Made by a program: the position numbers and the translations under genes | Notes under the pieces: generated by a model | Database searches by the model: none | Told to the model about the DNA's origin: nothing | Seen by the model: the letters and a program-made list of their open reading frames with translations, nothing else | Shown here: positions 7,448-16,720 of the stretch, piece by piece | How the letters are laid out: the number at the start of each line of letters is the position of its first letter | How positions within the stretch are numbered: position 1 is the stretch's first letter | DNA from: a virus | Length of the DNA stretch: 27,994 nucleotides | Virus record (IMG/VR): IMGVR_UViG_3300046373_000243 | Span: 1 to 27,994 of that record | Reading direction: 5' to 3' (one strand)

Positions 7448-7761
7448 GTGTCGCCGTCGGCCATGGCGGCAAAGCCAATGCCGGCCAGGCGGTTGAGGAT
7501 GGCACCGCGCCTCTGGCGCACGCTGGCCAGGTAGGGGGCGGCCTGCACGGCAAACGGTGGCGGCGGGGGCGCGCTGATGTCCCACTTGCCGCCGGATTTC
7601 TTGCGGATGGTGGCGCCGGCGGCAATGGCCTCGCGCAGCACGGTTTCGTCTTCTGGCGTGACTGCGATGCCATCGGCCGGCCAGGTGCCTGCCGCTTCAT
7701 ACGCGGCCTGCATATCCGCCGGAAAGAAGCCACGGACCTTGTTGGAGTAGAACGTCGTCAT
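7255..7761 (-). pseudogene. G: Tail fibre assembly protein (DUF4376-type), 3' end replaced by a deletion
   Basis: Starts at ATG 7761, one base after the H stop, where P2 gene G (tail fibre assembly) lies. Residues 1-107 are coherent: MTTFYSNKVRGFFPADMQAA at the start and, from about residue 78, the DUF4376 core [20 protein letters not shown] then [10 protein letters not shown]. In this family the core continues with an ARQALLDI-like helix; here from about residue 108 the frame runs out of phase through the FI remnant to a stop at 7255. The junction is near 7441-7447. The normal protein chaperones fibre folding, so fibre attachment may also fail. Confidence 0.8.
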
Positions 7762-7762
7762 G

Positions 7763-9388
7763 TTATTTTCCGATGGCGAGGAAGTTGATGGAGGTATCAG
7801 CGGCGGCCGCATAGACGTTGAACCCGGTAATGCTGGGGAGGTCCGAGCTGACGTAGCCAGGGGAGTTGCCATTCGATACAGTTACGAAGACGCGCAGGCA
7901 CTCCTTCGGAAAGGCAAACTTGAATGCCACGCGCGTGCCTTCCGGACTTCCCGTAATGGCGCCCCATTGCATGATGAGGTCGCCGGGCAGTTTCAGATCG
8001 CCGCCGGGCAGCAGCCGGGAGGCAAAGTCCGCGTTGCGCCACAGCTCGGCGGTCGATTCGATGACTTGCCATACGCCATCGCCGGTCGCCATCAAGGTAA
8101 GGAATTGCCCCTTCTTGATTGTGATGCTGGGCACGTCGCCGACATCAAACCGCATGTTGACACCAGGCGCGGCAAGGATGGTTCCGCCATTGAAGATGCC
8201 GACGAACTTGACGCACTTGCCGGAATGGTCGGCAATGCCGAGCGAGCGCGGATTGGGAATCGTGATGCTCTTGCCTGCATAGGGAAAGTGCAGGGCACAG
8301 CCCACGTCATCGGCGGTGAGCGTGCGGCTTTCGATGACATCGACATGGCCCGCCATGTTTCCTTGCGCTTGCTGCACAAAATCGGTGTTGGCAAGCCTGT
8401 TCGACACGTCGAACTTTGGTGGCGTCGCCACCTCTTTCATGCTGTATTGCGGGTGCGGGTCAAGAGCGTTCGCGTGCTGGGCCAACTGCTGATCGCCATA
8501 GTTGCGAGCCGTGATGTACATCCGATCGACATAGTCGACCTTCGCCAGCAGCGGGTGCGGGTCGGCAGCTTCCAGATGCCCGGCCAGTTGCTGGTCGCCA
8601 TAGGCGCGAGCCGTGATGTACATCCGATCGACATAGTCGATCTTCGCCAGCAGCGGATGCGGGTCGGCAGCTGCCTGATGCTCGGCCAGTTGCTGGTCGC
8701 CATAGGCGCGTGCCGTGATATACATCCGATCGACATAGGCGATCTTCGCCAGGAGCGGGTGCGGGTCGGCAGCTGCCAGGTGCTCGGCCAATTGCTGGTC
8801 GCCATAGGCGCGAGCGGTGATGTACATGCGATCGACATAGTCGATCTTCGCCAGCAGCGGGTGCGGGTCAGCGGCGGCCAGGTGCTTGGCCAGTTGCGCA
8901 TCGCTGTAGGCGCGCACAGTAATGTCCTGGTCATCGACATATTTACGAGTGGCCAGGATGATGGACGGATCGATTTTCAGCTCGATGGCGGCCGTGCTGG
9001 CGACGATGAGCACGATGCGCACCACTTGCGTGCGCCCGCTGCCTTCAAGCATCAGGGGCTTGTAGCTGGGCGGGCAGTTGGCCACAGCGCACAGGTCGCC
9101 GGCCTCGTCGTAGATACCGATTTCACGTATCCACCAGCCGCCCACGTCCTCGGGCAGCACCTGCTCGACGATGATCTGGCTGGCATTGGCCGGGTCGACC
9201 GTCAGCTGATTCAGTCCTGCGCGGCGCACTTCGCGCACCAGCGTCTTTTGCGTGCGCACTGGCATGGGCAGATTGCCGTTGCCGTCGCCCACGGCCATGG
9301 TTTTCAGTTTCAGGGTGTGACCCAGGGCGATGGCGTTGGCCAGCTTGGCCTCGCCCACTTCGGTCAGGATGGCAAAGTATGTGCTCAT
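7763..9388 (-). CDS. H: Tail fibre protein gpH with five ~34-residue repeats
   Basis: A 541-residue receptor-binding tail fibre. The start at ATG 9388 gives the typical N-terminus MSTYFAILTEVGEAKLANAI of the P2-like fibre (DUF3751-type, residues 1-150) that attaches to the baseplate. Residues about 160-318 are near-identical 34-residue units built on AYGDQQLAEHLAAADPHPLL and AKIDYVDRMYITAR. The C-terminus (about 460-541, LPGDLIMQWG ... GFNVYAAAADTSINFLAIGK) resembles the Gp53-like fibre tip domain that contacts the receptor. It overlaps gpI by 4 bp (ATGA). It is shorter than P2 H (669), but fibres vary widely. Confidence 0.92.
   Translation of the reverse strand: MSTYFAILTEVGEAKLANAIALGHTLKLKTMAVGDGNGNLPMPVRTQKTLVREVRRAGLNQLTVDPANASQIIVEQVLPEDVGGWWIREIGIYDEAGDLCAVANCPPSYKPLMLEGSGRTQVVRIVLIVASTAAIELKIDPSIILATRKYVDDQDITVRAYSDAQLAKHLAAADPHPLLAKIDYVDRMYITARAYGDQQLAEHLAAADPHPLLAKIAYVDRMYITARAYGDQQLAEHQAAADPHPLLAKIDYVDRMYITARAYGDQQLAGHLEAADPHPLLAKVDYVDRMYITARNYGDQQLAQHANALDPHPQYSMKEVATPPKFDVSNRLANTDFVQQAQGNMAGHVDVIESRTLTADDVGCALHFPYAGKSITIPNPRSLGIADHSGKCVKFVGIFNGGTILAAPGVNMRFDVGDVPSITIKKGQFLTLMATGDGVWQVIESTAELWRNADFASRLLPGGDLKLPGDLIMQWGAITGSPEGTRVAFKFAFPKECLRVFVTVSNGNSPGYVSSDLPSITGFNVYAAAADTSINFLAIGK
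8435..8911 (-). repeat. In-gene tandem repeat, about 4.7 units of 102 bp
   Basis: Within the fibre gene, units of 102 bp recur at constant spacing; the TCGCCATAG marker appears near 8497, 8598, 8700 and 8802. Each encodes 34 residues; the last unit is partial and divergent (ends ANALDPHPQY). The preceding KYVDDQDITVRA looks like a decayed half unit. High identity suggests recent duplication or gene conversion. Confidence 0.9.
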
Positions 9389-10005
9389 GGATAGATGGTG
9401 AGAGTGTCGATGGTATGGGATGCGCCGGCCTGCAAGAGCGTGCCGCGCACTTCGATGGTTTCCGCGATCCAGGGATACACGGTCATGGCGTCGCCGTGGT
9501 AGGCGCAAGCGCCCGCGTAGACGTTGCCGCGACTTTCCAGATAAATGGCCAGGCCCGTCATGTGGCGGCTGACGGGCTTAGCGTCGGCAATCAGGCGTTC
9601 CATTTCCAGAAACATGGCGTCGGTGATGCCCGTGTCGAGCACGCCCACGTCGAGGCGGAACGTGCCCGGTACGCCTGGTGGCGTGGTTTGCCACCATTCG
9701 GTAATGCGGATCAAATAGCCCAGGGATTCGACCACGCGGCGCACGGCGGCAATGGTGCCCTTGTGCTTGTGAATGAAATAGGACGCCTTGATCGTGCCGC
9801 GCTTGATCGACTCGGGCCAGGCATCGTCCCAACGGTCGACGGAACAGGCCCAGGCCAGAAACGGCAGCAGGGCAACGGGGCAGCGGTCGGCGTTCCACAG
9901 GTCGCGCAGCGGTACGGGCACGTTGACCAGCTCGGCGCAGGCCACGGCAATGGCGCGTTCCAGCGCGGTGGTGTTGGGCGGCAGGGTGGGCACGTGTTTA
10001 TTCAT
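9385..10005 (-). CDS. I: Baseplate wedge / tail protein gpI
   Basis: A 206-residue baseplate protein of the P2 gpI family (LPPNTTALERAIAVACAEL at the start; LLPFLAWACSVDRWDDAWPE; a GTFRLDVGVLDTGI segment). I chose the ATG at 10005 because it forms an 8-bp ATGAATAA overlap with the J stop; a start at 10020 would add five atypical residues. It ends in an ATGA overlap with H. Confidence 0.93.
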   Translation of the reverse strand: MNKHVPTLPPNTTALERAIAVACAELVNVPVPLRDLWNADRCPVALLPFLAWACSVDRWDDAWPESIKRGTIKASYFIHKHKGTIAAVRRVVESLGYLIRITEWWQTTPPGVPGTFRLDVGVLDTGITDAMFLEMERLIADAKPVSRHMTGLAIYLESRGNVYAGACAYHGDAMTVYPWIAETIEVRGTLLQAGASHTIDTLTIYP

Positions 10006-10909
10006 CGAGCACCACGACATTGAGCTGGATGGCCGTGCAGCGCGCGGCCTGGGTGGCGTTCAGTTCGATGTCCGCTGCCGGGCTGCTCATGACGACCTTG
10101 CGCACGCCTTCGACGTGGACGGCGGCGCTGCAGGCGGAACGATAGATGCTGTGCCCCAGCGGGCGGCGCGGCTGCGACACGCGCACGGCGTTGGCGCGCG
10201 CGGCGTCCAGCAGAATCGGCACTTCGGGGCCGACGCCGATAAACAAGGTGGCCTCGATCTGGTAATCGATGACCTGGGCGGCCTGCACGCTCAAGCGGTC
10301 GCCCAGGGGACGCACTTCCTCGGCGTTGAGCGCGCGCGCCACGATGGCCAGCAGTTCCGCGCCGGCAATGCCGGTGTCGTTGTTGGCCAGCACCGTGACG
10401 GTGACGCTGGCCGGCGCGGGGCTGGTGGCGCTCGCGTCCTTAACGCGGCCGTCGCTGCTGCGGGCGTGGAATTCATACGACGCTTTCGGGCCGGCCACGG
10501 ACAGGCCATCCGGCGCTTCCTGGATGCGCAGGCGGTAGGCGTCGTTGTCTTCCATGACAGCGGCCACAGGCGGCAGGGCGTTCGGATTGGCCGGCGTGAT
10601 GACCAGGCGCGCCACGTTGACGTTGGCGCCCAGCTGGTCCAGGTCGCCATCGAGGGCAAACGCCAGCATGACGGCTTTGCCCGCCTCGTTGACGCGGTTG
10701 CGCAAGATGGTTTCCTGATAGCTGTTCTCTTCCAGCAGCTTGGTGGCCGGTTCCGATTCCAGCTCAAGCAAAGCCGTGACGGCCGCGCGCTCGGCTTCCG
10801 GCAGCAGGCTCACCAGATGCGCTTTACGTGTGGCGAGAATGGCTTCGAAGTCCAGGACTTCCACCACGCTGGGCGCGGGCAATTGGGTCAGGTCGATAGG
10901 CGTGCTCAT
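9998..10909 (-). CDS. J: Baseplate assembly protein gpJ
   Basis: A 303-residue baseplate wedge protein, equal in length to P2 J (302). Family features include PAPSVVEVLDFEAILATRKA at the N-terminus, ETILRNRVNEAGKAVMLAFA and a YEFHARSSDGRVKDASATSP segment. It starts in a 4-bp ATGA overlap with W. Appears intact. Confidence 0.95.
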   Translation of the reverse strand: MSTPIDLTQLPAPSVVEVLDFEAILATRKAHLVSLLPEAERAAVTALLELESEPATKLLEENSYQETILRNRVNEAGKAVMLAFALDGDLDQLGANVNVARLVITPANPNALPPVAAVMEDNDAYRLRIQEAPDGLSVAGPKASYEFHARSSDGRVKDASATSPAPASVTVTVLANNDTGIAGAELLAIVARALNAEEVRPLGDRLSVQAAQVIDYQIEATLFIGVGPEVPILLDAARANAVRVSQPRRPLGHSIYRSACSAAVHVEGVRKVVMSSPAADIELNATQAARCTAIQLNVVVLDE

Positions 10910-11250
10910 ACGGCGCTCCCTTGCTTGACGGGTACGGACAGGGTGATGCCCTGGCCATTGGCGGTGCCGTCGAGCAGCAGGGCGATGGCGCCGTCCGTGT
11001 CGCGCGTGAGTTGCACGCTGGCCAGTTGCAGGCGCGGCTCCCAGCGGCGCAGGGCAAAGGCGGTAGCGGCGTAGATGCGCAACTGCGTGGCGCTGTTCAG
11101 GGGCTGGTCGATCAGTTCGGGCACTTCGGAGCCATAGCGGCGCCGCCGGATGCGGGAGCCGATGGGCGTCGTAATAATGTCGGCGACGGACTGGCGCAGG
11201 TGGCCCAGGCCCGTCAGGCTGCGCCCGGTGGCGGCGTGCATGCCCATCAT
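10906..11250 (-). CDS. W: Baseplate protein gpW (gp25-like)
   Basis: A 114-residue protein of the gpW/T4 gp25-like family, which initiates sheath assembly at the baseplate. The central GSRIRRRRYGSEVPELIDQP is diagnostic. The ATG at 11250 overlaps the V stop (ATGA); P2 W is 115 residues. Intact. Confidence 0.95.
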   Translation of the reverse strand: MMGMHAATGRSLTGLGHLRQSVADIITTPIGSRIRRRRYGSEVPELIDQPLNSATQLRIYAATAFALRRWEPRLQLASVQLTRDTDGAIALLLDGTANGQGITLSVPVKQGSAV

Positions 11251-11909
11251 GATTGCGGCCCGCCCGATTGATCGCCGCCGGCCCTGACGCCGCCGTGCGG
11301 GTGCTTGGCCAGGCTGATGGCGCCGGCCAGCACGTCCTCGCTGGCCTTGACGGTGCCTTGCACGGCCATGGCCACGCCGCCAGCGGCGCCGGCCTTGGCG
11401 TTCACGCCGCCGTTCAGCGCGGTGGCGCCTTCCACGGTGGCCGATTGCTCGACAAGCAGATTGCCCATGACGGTCAGGTCGCCCGTGCAAATGGTGCTGG
11501 GCGCGTTCGACGTCACCTTGTCGGCCGTGATGGTGGCGGTGCCGCCTGGCAGCGTGGCAGTCAGGGCATGGGCCGCGTGGTTGTACTGCACCACGGCGCC
11601 GTCGGGGTAATGCGTGGTGTGGATGCTGTCGCTGGTTTCAGGCGCGTCAAATTCCTGGGAGTACAGCGCAGGCAGGATGATGCCGCGCGTCAGGTCGCCA
11701 CCCGGGGAAAAGACGATGACCTGTTCGCCTGCGGTGGGCGCCGACCAGGTGCGGGTGCTGCCTGCGCGTCGGGTGGCCCATTTCAGCCATTCGGTGGTGA
11801 GTGTCGGCCCTAGCCGCACGCGCGCCTTGGCTCCTTCGACCTCGGCGATGGTGCCCAGGCGGATCAGGTTTTGCAGCAAACGGAGGAGGTCGGACTGGTC
11901 GGCGTTCAT
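11247..11909 (-). CDS. V: Baseplate spike protein gpV
   Basis: A 220-residue membrane-piercing spike. It has an N-terminal OB-like part (GTIAEVEGAKARVRLGPTLT), a TAGEQVIVFSPGGDLTRGI stretch, a beta-helical region rich in small residues and a C-terminal H203-P-H205 motif that in P2 gpV binds iron at the spike tip. The start at 11909 (MNADQSDLLRL) is the family-like one; the frame stays open upstream to 11987 but that part is non-homologous. No strong Shine-Dalgarno is seen, and the normal V promoter zone appears displaced or altered by the cassette immediately upstream. Confidence 0.92.
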   Translation of the reverse strand: MNADQSDLLRLLQNLIRLGTIAEVEGAKARVRLGPTLTTEWLKWATRRAGSTRTWSAPTAGEQVIVFSPGGDLTRGIILPALYSQEFDAPETSDSIHTTHYPDGAVVQYNHAAHALTATLPGGTATITADKVTSNAPSTICTGDLTVMGNLLVEQSATVEGATALNGGVNAKAGAAGGVAMAVQGTVKASEDVLAGAISLAKHPHGGVRAGGDQSGGPQS

Positions 11910-11929
11910 GCAGTGCATGTTGCCGAAGT

Positions 11930-11949
11930 CCGCGTGCGGATGCACGCGG
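11930..11949. repeat. 8-bp hairpin in the V leader
   Basis: CCGCGTGC and GCACGCGG pair around a GGAT loop, about 20 bp upstream of the V start. It could affect V translation or mark the edge of the original phage leader. No U-tract follows on either strand. Confidence 0.4.
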
Positions 11950-11974
11950 GGGCGGGTTGATATCAGACTTAATA

Positions 11975-12025
11975 TCCACGAGCTCACTATAAGCTTACCT
12001 TGTAAGCTTATAGTGAGCTCGTGGA
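11975..12025. repeat. Perfect 24-bp inverted repeat with 3-nt loop
   Basis: Positions 11975-11998 and 12002-12025 are exact reverse complements around CTT; the core is CGAGCTCACTATAAGCTTAC. It starts 13 bp downstream of the immunity-gene stop. Neither strand has a following T-run, so it is not a textbook intrinsic terminator, although a stem this stable could still end transcription or protect the 3' end of the cassette mRNA. No second copy was seen at the other cassette edge. Confidence 0.9.
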
Positions 12026-12037
12026 AAATCTGGTTAG

Positions 12038-12436
12038 TTACTGGTCGCTACTTGCTGGTATCCCTAATCTGGATTCTAAAACCGTAGGTCCGGCAGTGAA
12101 TAAGATAGCTCCATATACCCAGCCCAACAGTAGAGTAGGGAAAAAATAAAAGTTGCTAATTGGGTATTCTCGAATCAGAATAGATGTTCCCCTGAGCGCA
12201 AGTTCCGCAGCAAACGCCGCTGCAATCCCTCCGAGAAATCCTACAATTGCACCTAAAAGTGCTCGGTTGTACCATGGATAAGTACAAATAGATCGGTTCA
12301 ATATATAGATCGATAGGGAAATAAATGTGAGTAATGTGCACGTAATTACAAAAACGTTATAGTGTCGAGCAATCATGCAAGTCCATAAAACCTGTAAGAT
12401 GGTGCTTAATGCTATAAAGAAAATATTTATTTTCAT
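12038..12436 (-). CDS. Four-helix membrane protein, putative immunity protein for the YD-repeat toxin
   Basis: A 132-residue hydrophobic protein with about four membrane helices (roughly residues 4-24, 28-47, 58-80 and 95-118) and a short polar C-terminus. Its ATG at 12436 overlaps the stop of the YD-repeat gene (ATGA), so it is translationally coupled to the toxin-like C-terminus. A small gene of different character directly after a polymorphic toxin is the classic position of an immunity gene. An integral-membrane immunity protein would suit a toxin acting at or near the inner membrane or periplasm. No family recognised; the role is inference from position. Confidence 0.7.
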   Translation of the reverse strand: MKINIFFIALSTILQVLWTCMIARHYNVFVITCTLLTFISLSIYILNRSICTYPWYNRALLGAIVGFLGGIAAAFAAELALRGTSILIREYPISNFYFFPTLLLGWVYGAILFTAGPTVLESRLGIPASSDQ

Positions 12437-15400
12437 TGTTTTTTTCCCGCATCACGAAAAAGATTTCCTGGGAATAAAGTTCCGCTCGTTACGTGCGGAA
12501 AATATGGCGACTGATTTAATACATTTGAAACATTTACGGCGCATTGAGCGATACCCGGGCTTTGCATCCCTTCAATTTTTTGCAATAACCGTTGTTCCTC
12601 TTTTTTGTTTGTGTTTTTGCAATTTTTCTCAATTTTCGAGTCGGCGTGGTACTTTGAAAATTTACCTATACTCGCTGTGCTTCCCTCTACCACATCACCA
12701 GTGCCGCCGCCGTTGCTTTGCGCGTACGAACCGCTAGGATCAAATAAAATCGGTTGCCCTCTTTCGCCCGCCTGTGACATGTAAAGCGCCGCATGATCTC
12801 GAAATCCCCATGAATTGGTTGTTACCAGCACGCACGTTTCGAGTCCGTTAGAATCAATAGACAAAATGGGATTTCCTCCAACATATGCATAGGTATTGAT
12901 ACCTCCGGCTAGTCCAATTGGATCACTCTGCAAATACCGCCCCAGCGATGCATCATAGTAGCGATTCCAGTTGTACCACAATCCTGATTCAGTGTCGTAA
13001 TACTGCCCTGGGAAACCGATATGCATGCCTCCGATAGTATCAACGGTGACCTGGCGGTCGAACGCGGCGTTGGTGGCACGCCAGGCAACGGCGCCATTCG
13101 AATCGGTCAGCACTTCCGGACGACCAAGATGATCGTTATGGCTGGCATAGAACCGGCCGGAACGTGCCATACCTAACAGCTCGCCGCCGAGCCAGACATA
13201 ACTCGTGCCGACCGAGTTCAACTCAGCCAGCAGTTCGCCTTGCGGGCCATAGATTGCGAATGTGGCAGTTCCAGCGACGTAGCGATAAACACGTTGATTA
13301 AGTGCATTGCTGCGATAAGCCGAAACAGTCCCATTGACATTAATGCCGAAGATACGATTAAACGTATCATACATATATGTTCGATATCCATCATGTCGCG
13401 ACTCACTGACGACATTTCCAATTGCATCATATGTAAAATTGCGGAACTGACCATTTCCACTCCAAGAAGACAATCGGTTGCTGCTTGCATCCGGCACAAA
13501 ATTATAGCCAGTGTTCTTGCGAGTATGCAGTGTTCGATTTCCGGCCTGATCAATGGAGAAAAATTGTGAGTCACCATCACGCCAGATACTCGTCACACGA
13601 TCAGCCATGTCGTAATCAAGCACTTGCGACTGCGCTGGATTGCCATAGTCAGTCATCTTCGTCAGATTGTCGACGGGACTGTATTCAATGTCGACATGCT
13701 GACCGCCTCCATATAGCGAAGTAGTGCGCCCATCGGCATCATAAGTAACCTTGCGCGGCTTGTTATTGCCAAAACGCCAGGCATAGCGCTGGCCACTTAC
13801 AGGCTGATAGAGAAATGAGTCGGCGATAGTGCTCCACGCTCCTTGGTTGCTTGTAATCGAAGCGATGCGTCCCACACTGTCGTACTGGTAATTAATTACT
13901 ACACCAGTGGGATAACTCATACTTGTCCGTCGCCCAGCAGTATCATAACTCCAGCTCGTTGTATGTAACCCACCGTAAATATTGTTAACCTGCTGAACGA
14001 TCTCGCCTGCGGCATTGTAACTATAAGTGGTTTTCCCCGTGTCATCGTTGAGTCGCGTCAGTCGTCCCTTGCCAAAGGCACCTTCATCATAGGTAAATGT
14101 TTCCACGTAACCATTGCTGCTGCGGGAAGTTTTACGTCCCAGTACATCCCAACTATATTGAATAATGATACCCGCCGCATTCTTTTCATTCAGGAGACGG
14201 CCGGCACTGTCGTAGGCATATATAGTCGTTCCCGTATCTGGACTGATGATGCTGGTTACCTGGCCAAAGCCGTTGTAGGTATACTGTGTTTGCAGCGGGC
14301 GGGGATCGGTCACCGATGTCAGGTTGCCTTGCTCATCATAGGTCATGGTCGTCGTACCGCCATCAGCAGCCACGCTGCTCACAAGACGGTTCTCCGCGTC
14401 ATATTCATAAGTTGTAACGCGGCCTTGAGCATCCGTGCTGCTTGTTAAATTACCATTGTTATCGTAGCGTTTTTCGACCTGTTGGCCATTGTTGCCCAAC
14501 TGCGTGTACGGGCGGCCCAATGAATCAAGGGCGGTGGTACTACTAAAATCCGTCGTGCCCACTGCGACTGGCACTGTGCCATTGATTTCGGCATAGTGCC
14601 TGGGGGAGCTGGTTTGCACAGTGTTGTCAGTTATGTTCACTGCTATGCGCGCGACCTCACCCAGCGCGTCACCGACAGATTCCAGTCGGCCAGCTGCGTT
14701 ATATTGGTAGCGCGCCATGCTACCGTCAAGATAAGCTATCGTACTAGGTTGACGAGCATGATTGTACGTATATGTTGTTGTCCGAACACCGCCAATTAGA
14801 CGTTTCTCAGTGGTGAGTAAATTACTCTTTTCATCATACGTGTAGTCAGTCGCAACGCCATTTTCATCTACCATCCGGCCCGGAAATCCTCGTCCGTTAT
14901 AGCCCGAATACTTCACTTGATGGCCTAACGCATTGGTGACTGATATAAGATTCGCTGCGCTATCATAGGCGTAAATTGTAGACGAAATCGCATCCGCCAA
15001 GGTCTGATTGACTGTGTACGTATTGGTTACGCCAGATGGATGATATGTATACTGATATTCAAATTTTCGTTGGCTACCCGTCAAAAGATCCGTTGCTGTT
15101 TCAGATGCGAGGCGATTCAAGCCGAATCCACTGGAAAAGTATGTATAAACGGTACGCGAAATATTTAATCCAGAAGATCCGTAAAAATCTACTTGGATTA
15201 AGTTATTTCCATTCCATGTGTAAATTTGTTTTTTTTCCAATGATGTACCTGCTGCATTAGTCAACTGCAACAGCTTTCCAGTCGCATCGTAACTATAATC
15301 GGTTTTGATGCCATTCCAATCCAACGTATAGTCTACCCAGCCATTGGAGTCATAGGTTGTATGTGCATTGGCAGCGGAACATGTACTGGAAGCTGCTCGT

Positions 15401-16584
15401 GAAACAGTACTTAGTTTAAGCGAACCTTGAACAGGGACAAATGTATAGGTAGTTGTCTGGTTGGCTGAATTTTTTATTGTTGTTGAATTACTTGCGTAAG
15501 TAAAAGTATCAGCTTCCTCGCCTCCGGCAAGTGAGCTAATATGCACACGTTTATCTGCATAATAGCTATAGGTGCTATAGCGCTCACCGTTAATTGACAC
15601 TCCTGTTAAAAGTGAATAATCTATGTTAGGGCTTTCATAGTGATATGTTCGAACATCTGGTGATATTCCTGGTGAGGTGACGGATGAAAGTAAATTGACA
15701 TTGGCGTATTGGTAACTCCACTCATTTCCGTCTTGATCGCGAGCCTTCGATACATACCAGTCTGGATTGTAGGTGAAATCAATAAAATTACCCGCAGCAT
15801 TGATTACTCGACTAGGAAGTTTATTGTTGATAGTGTAGTTAAATTTCAGAAGGTTGACGCCACCTCTGGTGCTGATATTCTGGATGACGCCGAGCGTGGA
15901 GTAGTTATATATTAACGAATCTGTGATTATTTTATATCCATTTTCGGGTGAATATGTCATTTTCCCCATTGCGGAAGAATTATTGACGGTGTAGGTGAAG
16001 TTATAGGCTGCATTGGATTTGAATGTATATCTTGCGCCATCAGACAAGGTGAACACCACTGAGGTCGGCATACACTTGCTTGGGTAGTCGGAACTCCGAA
16101 AGCAGCCAGATGTTTGCAGCGGAGCGAAATCATAGGTGGAATTCCAGCGATTACCAAACATTCGCGCAGAGGTATCAAAGCTTTTGTAGGTTCTATCAAG
16201 TCCCATACTAAATTCGCCCTCGGCCACAATGTCATGCTCAGTCTTGAATTTCTCGCCCGTAGCAATGATCACAGGATTCGATGTCGAGGGGCTTTTTCCT
16301 TCGCAATCGTTTGGTGCCGTATTGGCATCTGAGCTTGCCTTCTCCTTCGCCGGTGATTTGCGCCCCCCACCCGAACTTCCATTTGTCGGACTGTACGATC
16401 CATGGGTACGCGGTCGAGTATCGCCGTAATTTGGAGGCCGCTGGTCATTAATGTAAACCCTATCTTCATAAGCGCGAGGAGGGGGAATTCCTTGTTCGTT
16501 CATCGCTATGGCAACTGAAGTAATCCCACTCAAAACCAGTGCAGCGGATATGTTAAACCAAACATGATTTAGACAACTTTTCAA
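12433..16584 (-). CDS. Sec-exported YD-repeat (Rhs-like) protein with C-terminal toxin-like domain
   Basis: A 1383-residue secreted polymorphic-toxin-like protein. Residues 1-27 form a signal peptide (positive start, hydrophobic core [14 protein letters not shown]). Then come a low-complexity linker, a DUF6531-like Rhs N-terminal block ([20 protein letters not shown], about 104-140), a long run of YD repeats (YDSAGRL, YDADGRT and similar) and the Rhs core end ([20 protein letters not shown]), near residue 1230. The last ~134 residues (1250-1383) are the variable tip, with H1264 (DHAALYM), DPSG at 1282 and C1348 ([10 protein letters not shown]). The start is a TTG at 16584 with GGAGG four bases upstream. 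It is AT-rich unlike the flanking phage genes, has its own promoter and sits between S and V, so it is cargo. No VgrG or PAAR domain is fused, so export is more likely Sec-dependent than by T6SS. Confidence 0.85.
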   Translation of the reverse strand: MKSCLNHVWFNISAALVLSGITSVAIAMNEQGIPPPRAYEDRVYINDQRPPNYGDTRPRTHGSYSPTNGSSGGGRKSPAKEKASSDANTAPNDCEGKSPSTSNPVIIATGEKFKTEHDIVAEGEFSMGLDRTYKSFDTSARMFGNRWNSTYDFAPLQTSGCFRSSDYPSKCMPTSVVFTLSDGARYTFKSNAAYNFTYTVNNSSAMGKMTYSPENGYKIITDSLIYNYSTLGVIQNISTRGGVNLLKFNYTINNKLPSRVINAAGNFIDFTYNPDWYVSKARDQDGNEWSYQYANVNLLSSVTSPGISPDVRTYHYESPNIDYSLLTGVSINGERYSTYSYYADKRVHISSLAGGEEADTFTYASNSTTIKNSANQTTTYTFVPVQGSLKLSTVSRAASSTCSAANAHTTYDSNGWVDYTLDWNGIKTDYSYDATGKLLQLTNAAGTSLEKKQIYTWNGNNLIQVDFYGSSGLNISRTVYTYFSSGFGLNRLASETATDLLTGSQRKFEYQYTYHPSGVTNTYTVNQTLADAISSTIYAYDSAANLISVTNALGHQVKYSGYNGRGFPGRMVDENGVATDYTYDEKSNLLTTEKRLIGGVRTTTYTYNHARQPSTIAYLDGSMARYQYNAAGRLESVGDALGEVARIAVNITDNTVQTSSPRHYAEINGTVPVAVGTTDFSSTTALDSLGRPYTQLGNNGQQVEKRYDNNGNLTSSTDAQGRVTTYEYDAENRLVSSVAADGGTTTMTYDEQGNLTSVTDPRPLQTQYTYNGFGQVTSIISPDTGTTIYAYDSAGRLLNEKNAAGIIIQYSWDVLGRKTSRSSNGYVETFTYDEGAFGKGRLTRLNDDTGKTTYSYNAAGEIVQQVNNIYGGLHTTSWSYDTAGRRTSMSYPTGVVINYQYDSVGRIASITSNQGAWSTIADSFLYQPVSGQRYAWRFGNNKPRKVTYDADGRTTSLYGGGQHVDIEYSPVDNLTKMTDYGNPAQSQVLDYDMADRVTSIWRDGDSQFFSIDQAGNRTLHTRKNTGYNFVPDASSNRLSSWSGNGQFRNFTYDAIGNVVSESRHDGYRTYMYDTFNRIFGINVNGTVSAYRSNALNQRVYRYVAGTATFAIYGPQGELLAELNSVGTSYVWLGGELLGMARSGRFYASHNDHLGRPEVLTDSNGAVAWRATNAAFDRQVTVDTIGGMHIGFPGQYYDTESGLWYNWNRYYDASLGRYLQSDPIGLAGGINTYAYVGGNPILSIDSNGLETCVLVTTNSWGFRDHAALYMSQAGERGQPILFDPSGSYAQSNGGGTGDVVEGSTASIGKFSKYHADSKIEKNCKNTNKKEEQRLLQKIEGMQSPGIAQCAVNVSNVLNQSPYFPHVTSGTLFPGNLFRDAGKKQ
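12436..12837 (-). other. Toxin-like C-terminal domain of the YD-repeat protein
   Basis: This segment encodes residues 1250-1383, directly after the Rhs core. The visible order is beta strand, H1264 in a DHAALYM strand, DPSGSY, a lysine-rich helix region, then C1348 at the start of a helix (CAVNVSNVL), and a final FPGNLF. A histidine strand preceding a helix-starting cysteine is the order of permuted papain-fold (NlpC/P60/LRAT-like) enzymes, so a peptidase, amidase or acyltransferase activity is plausible. I recall similar H..DPSGSY..C..FPGN tips in other bacterial Rhs proteins, without a proven activity. Confidence 0.5.
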
Positions 16585-16635
16585 AGATCCTCCGATGAGT
16601 ATTCGGTCAAATATAATTTTAAAGCATCAATTTGA

Positions 16636-16664
16636 AATGTATTTTTAAAATCTATTTTTGTCAA
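16636..16664 (-). promoter_or_regulatory. Sigma70-like promoter of the YD-repeat cassette
   Basis: On the minus strand a perfect -35 TTGACA (16664-16659) is followed by 17 bp and a -10 TACATT (16641-16636, 4 of 6 matches). It lies about 50 bp upstream of the TTG start, in AT-rich DNA between S and the cassette. This would let the cassette be expressed from the prophage independently of late phage activation. Confidence 0.6.
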
Positions 16665-16720
16665 TCTTTTATTCTTGCTGGATTTTTCTCGATGTCAGTT
16701 GAAGTTTGCATTGAAGAATC

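Noticed and set aside
8435-8911. Regular repeats as a possible CRISPR array
   Set aside because: Units are 102 bp with no unique spacers, and lie in frame inside a fibre gene.
7760-9394. Long + strand open frame opposite the tail fibre (544 codons)
   Set aside because: Its repeats merely mirror the fibre repeats, and it spans gene borders; shadow frame.
11910-11987. Longer gpV start at 11987
   Set aside because: The added residues are encoded by the inverted repeat and hairpin and do not resemble gpV; likely fortuitous.
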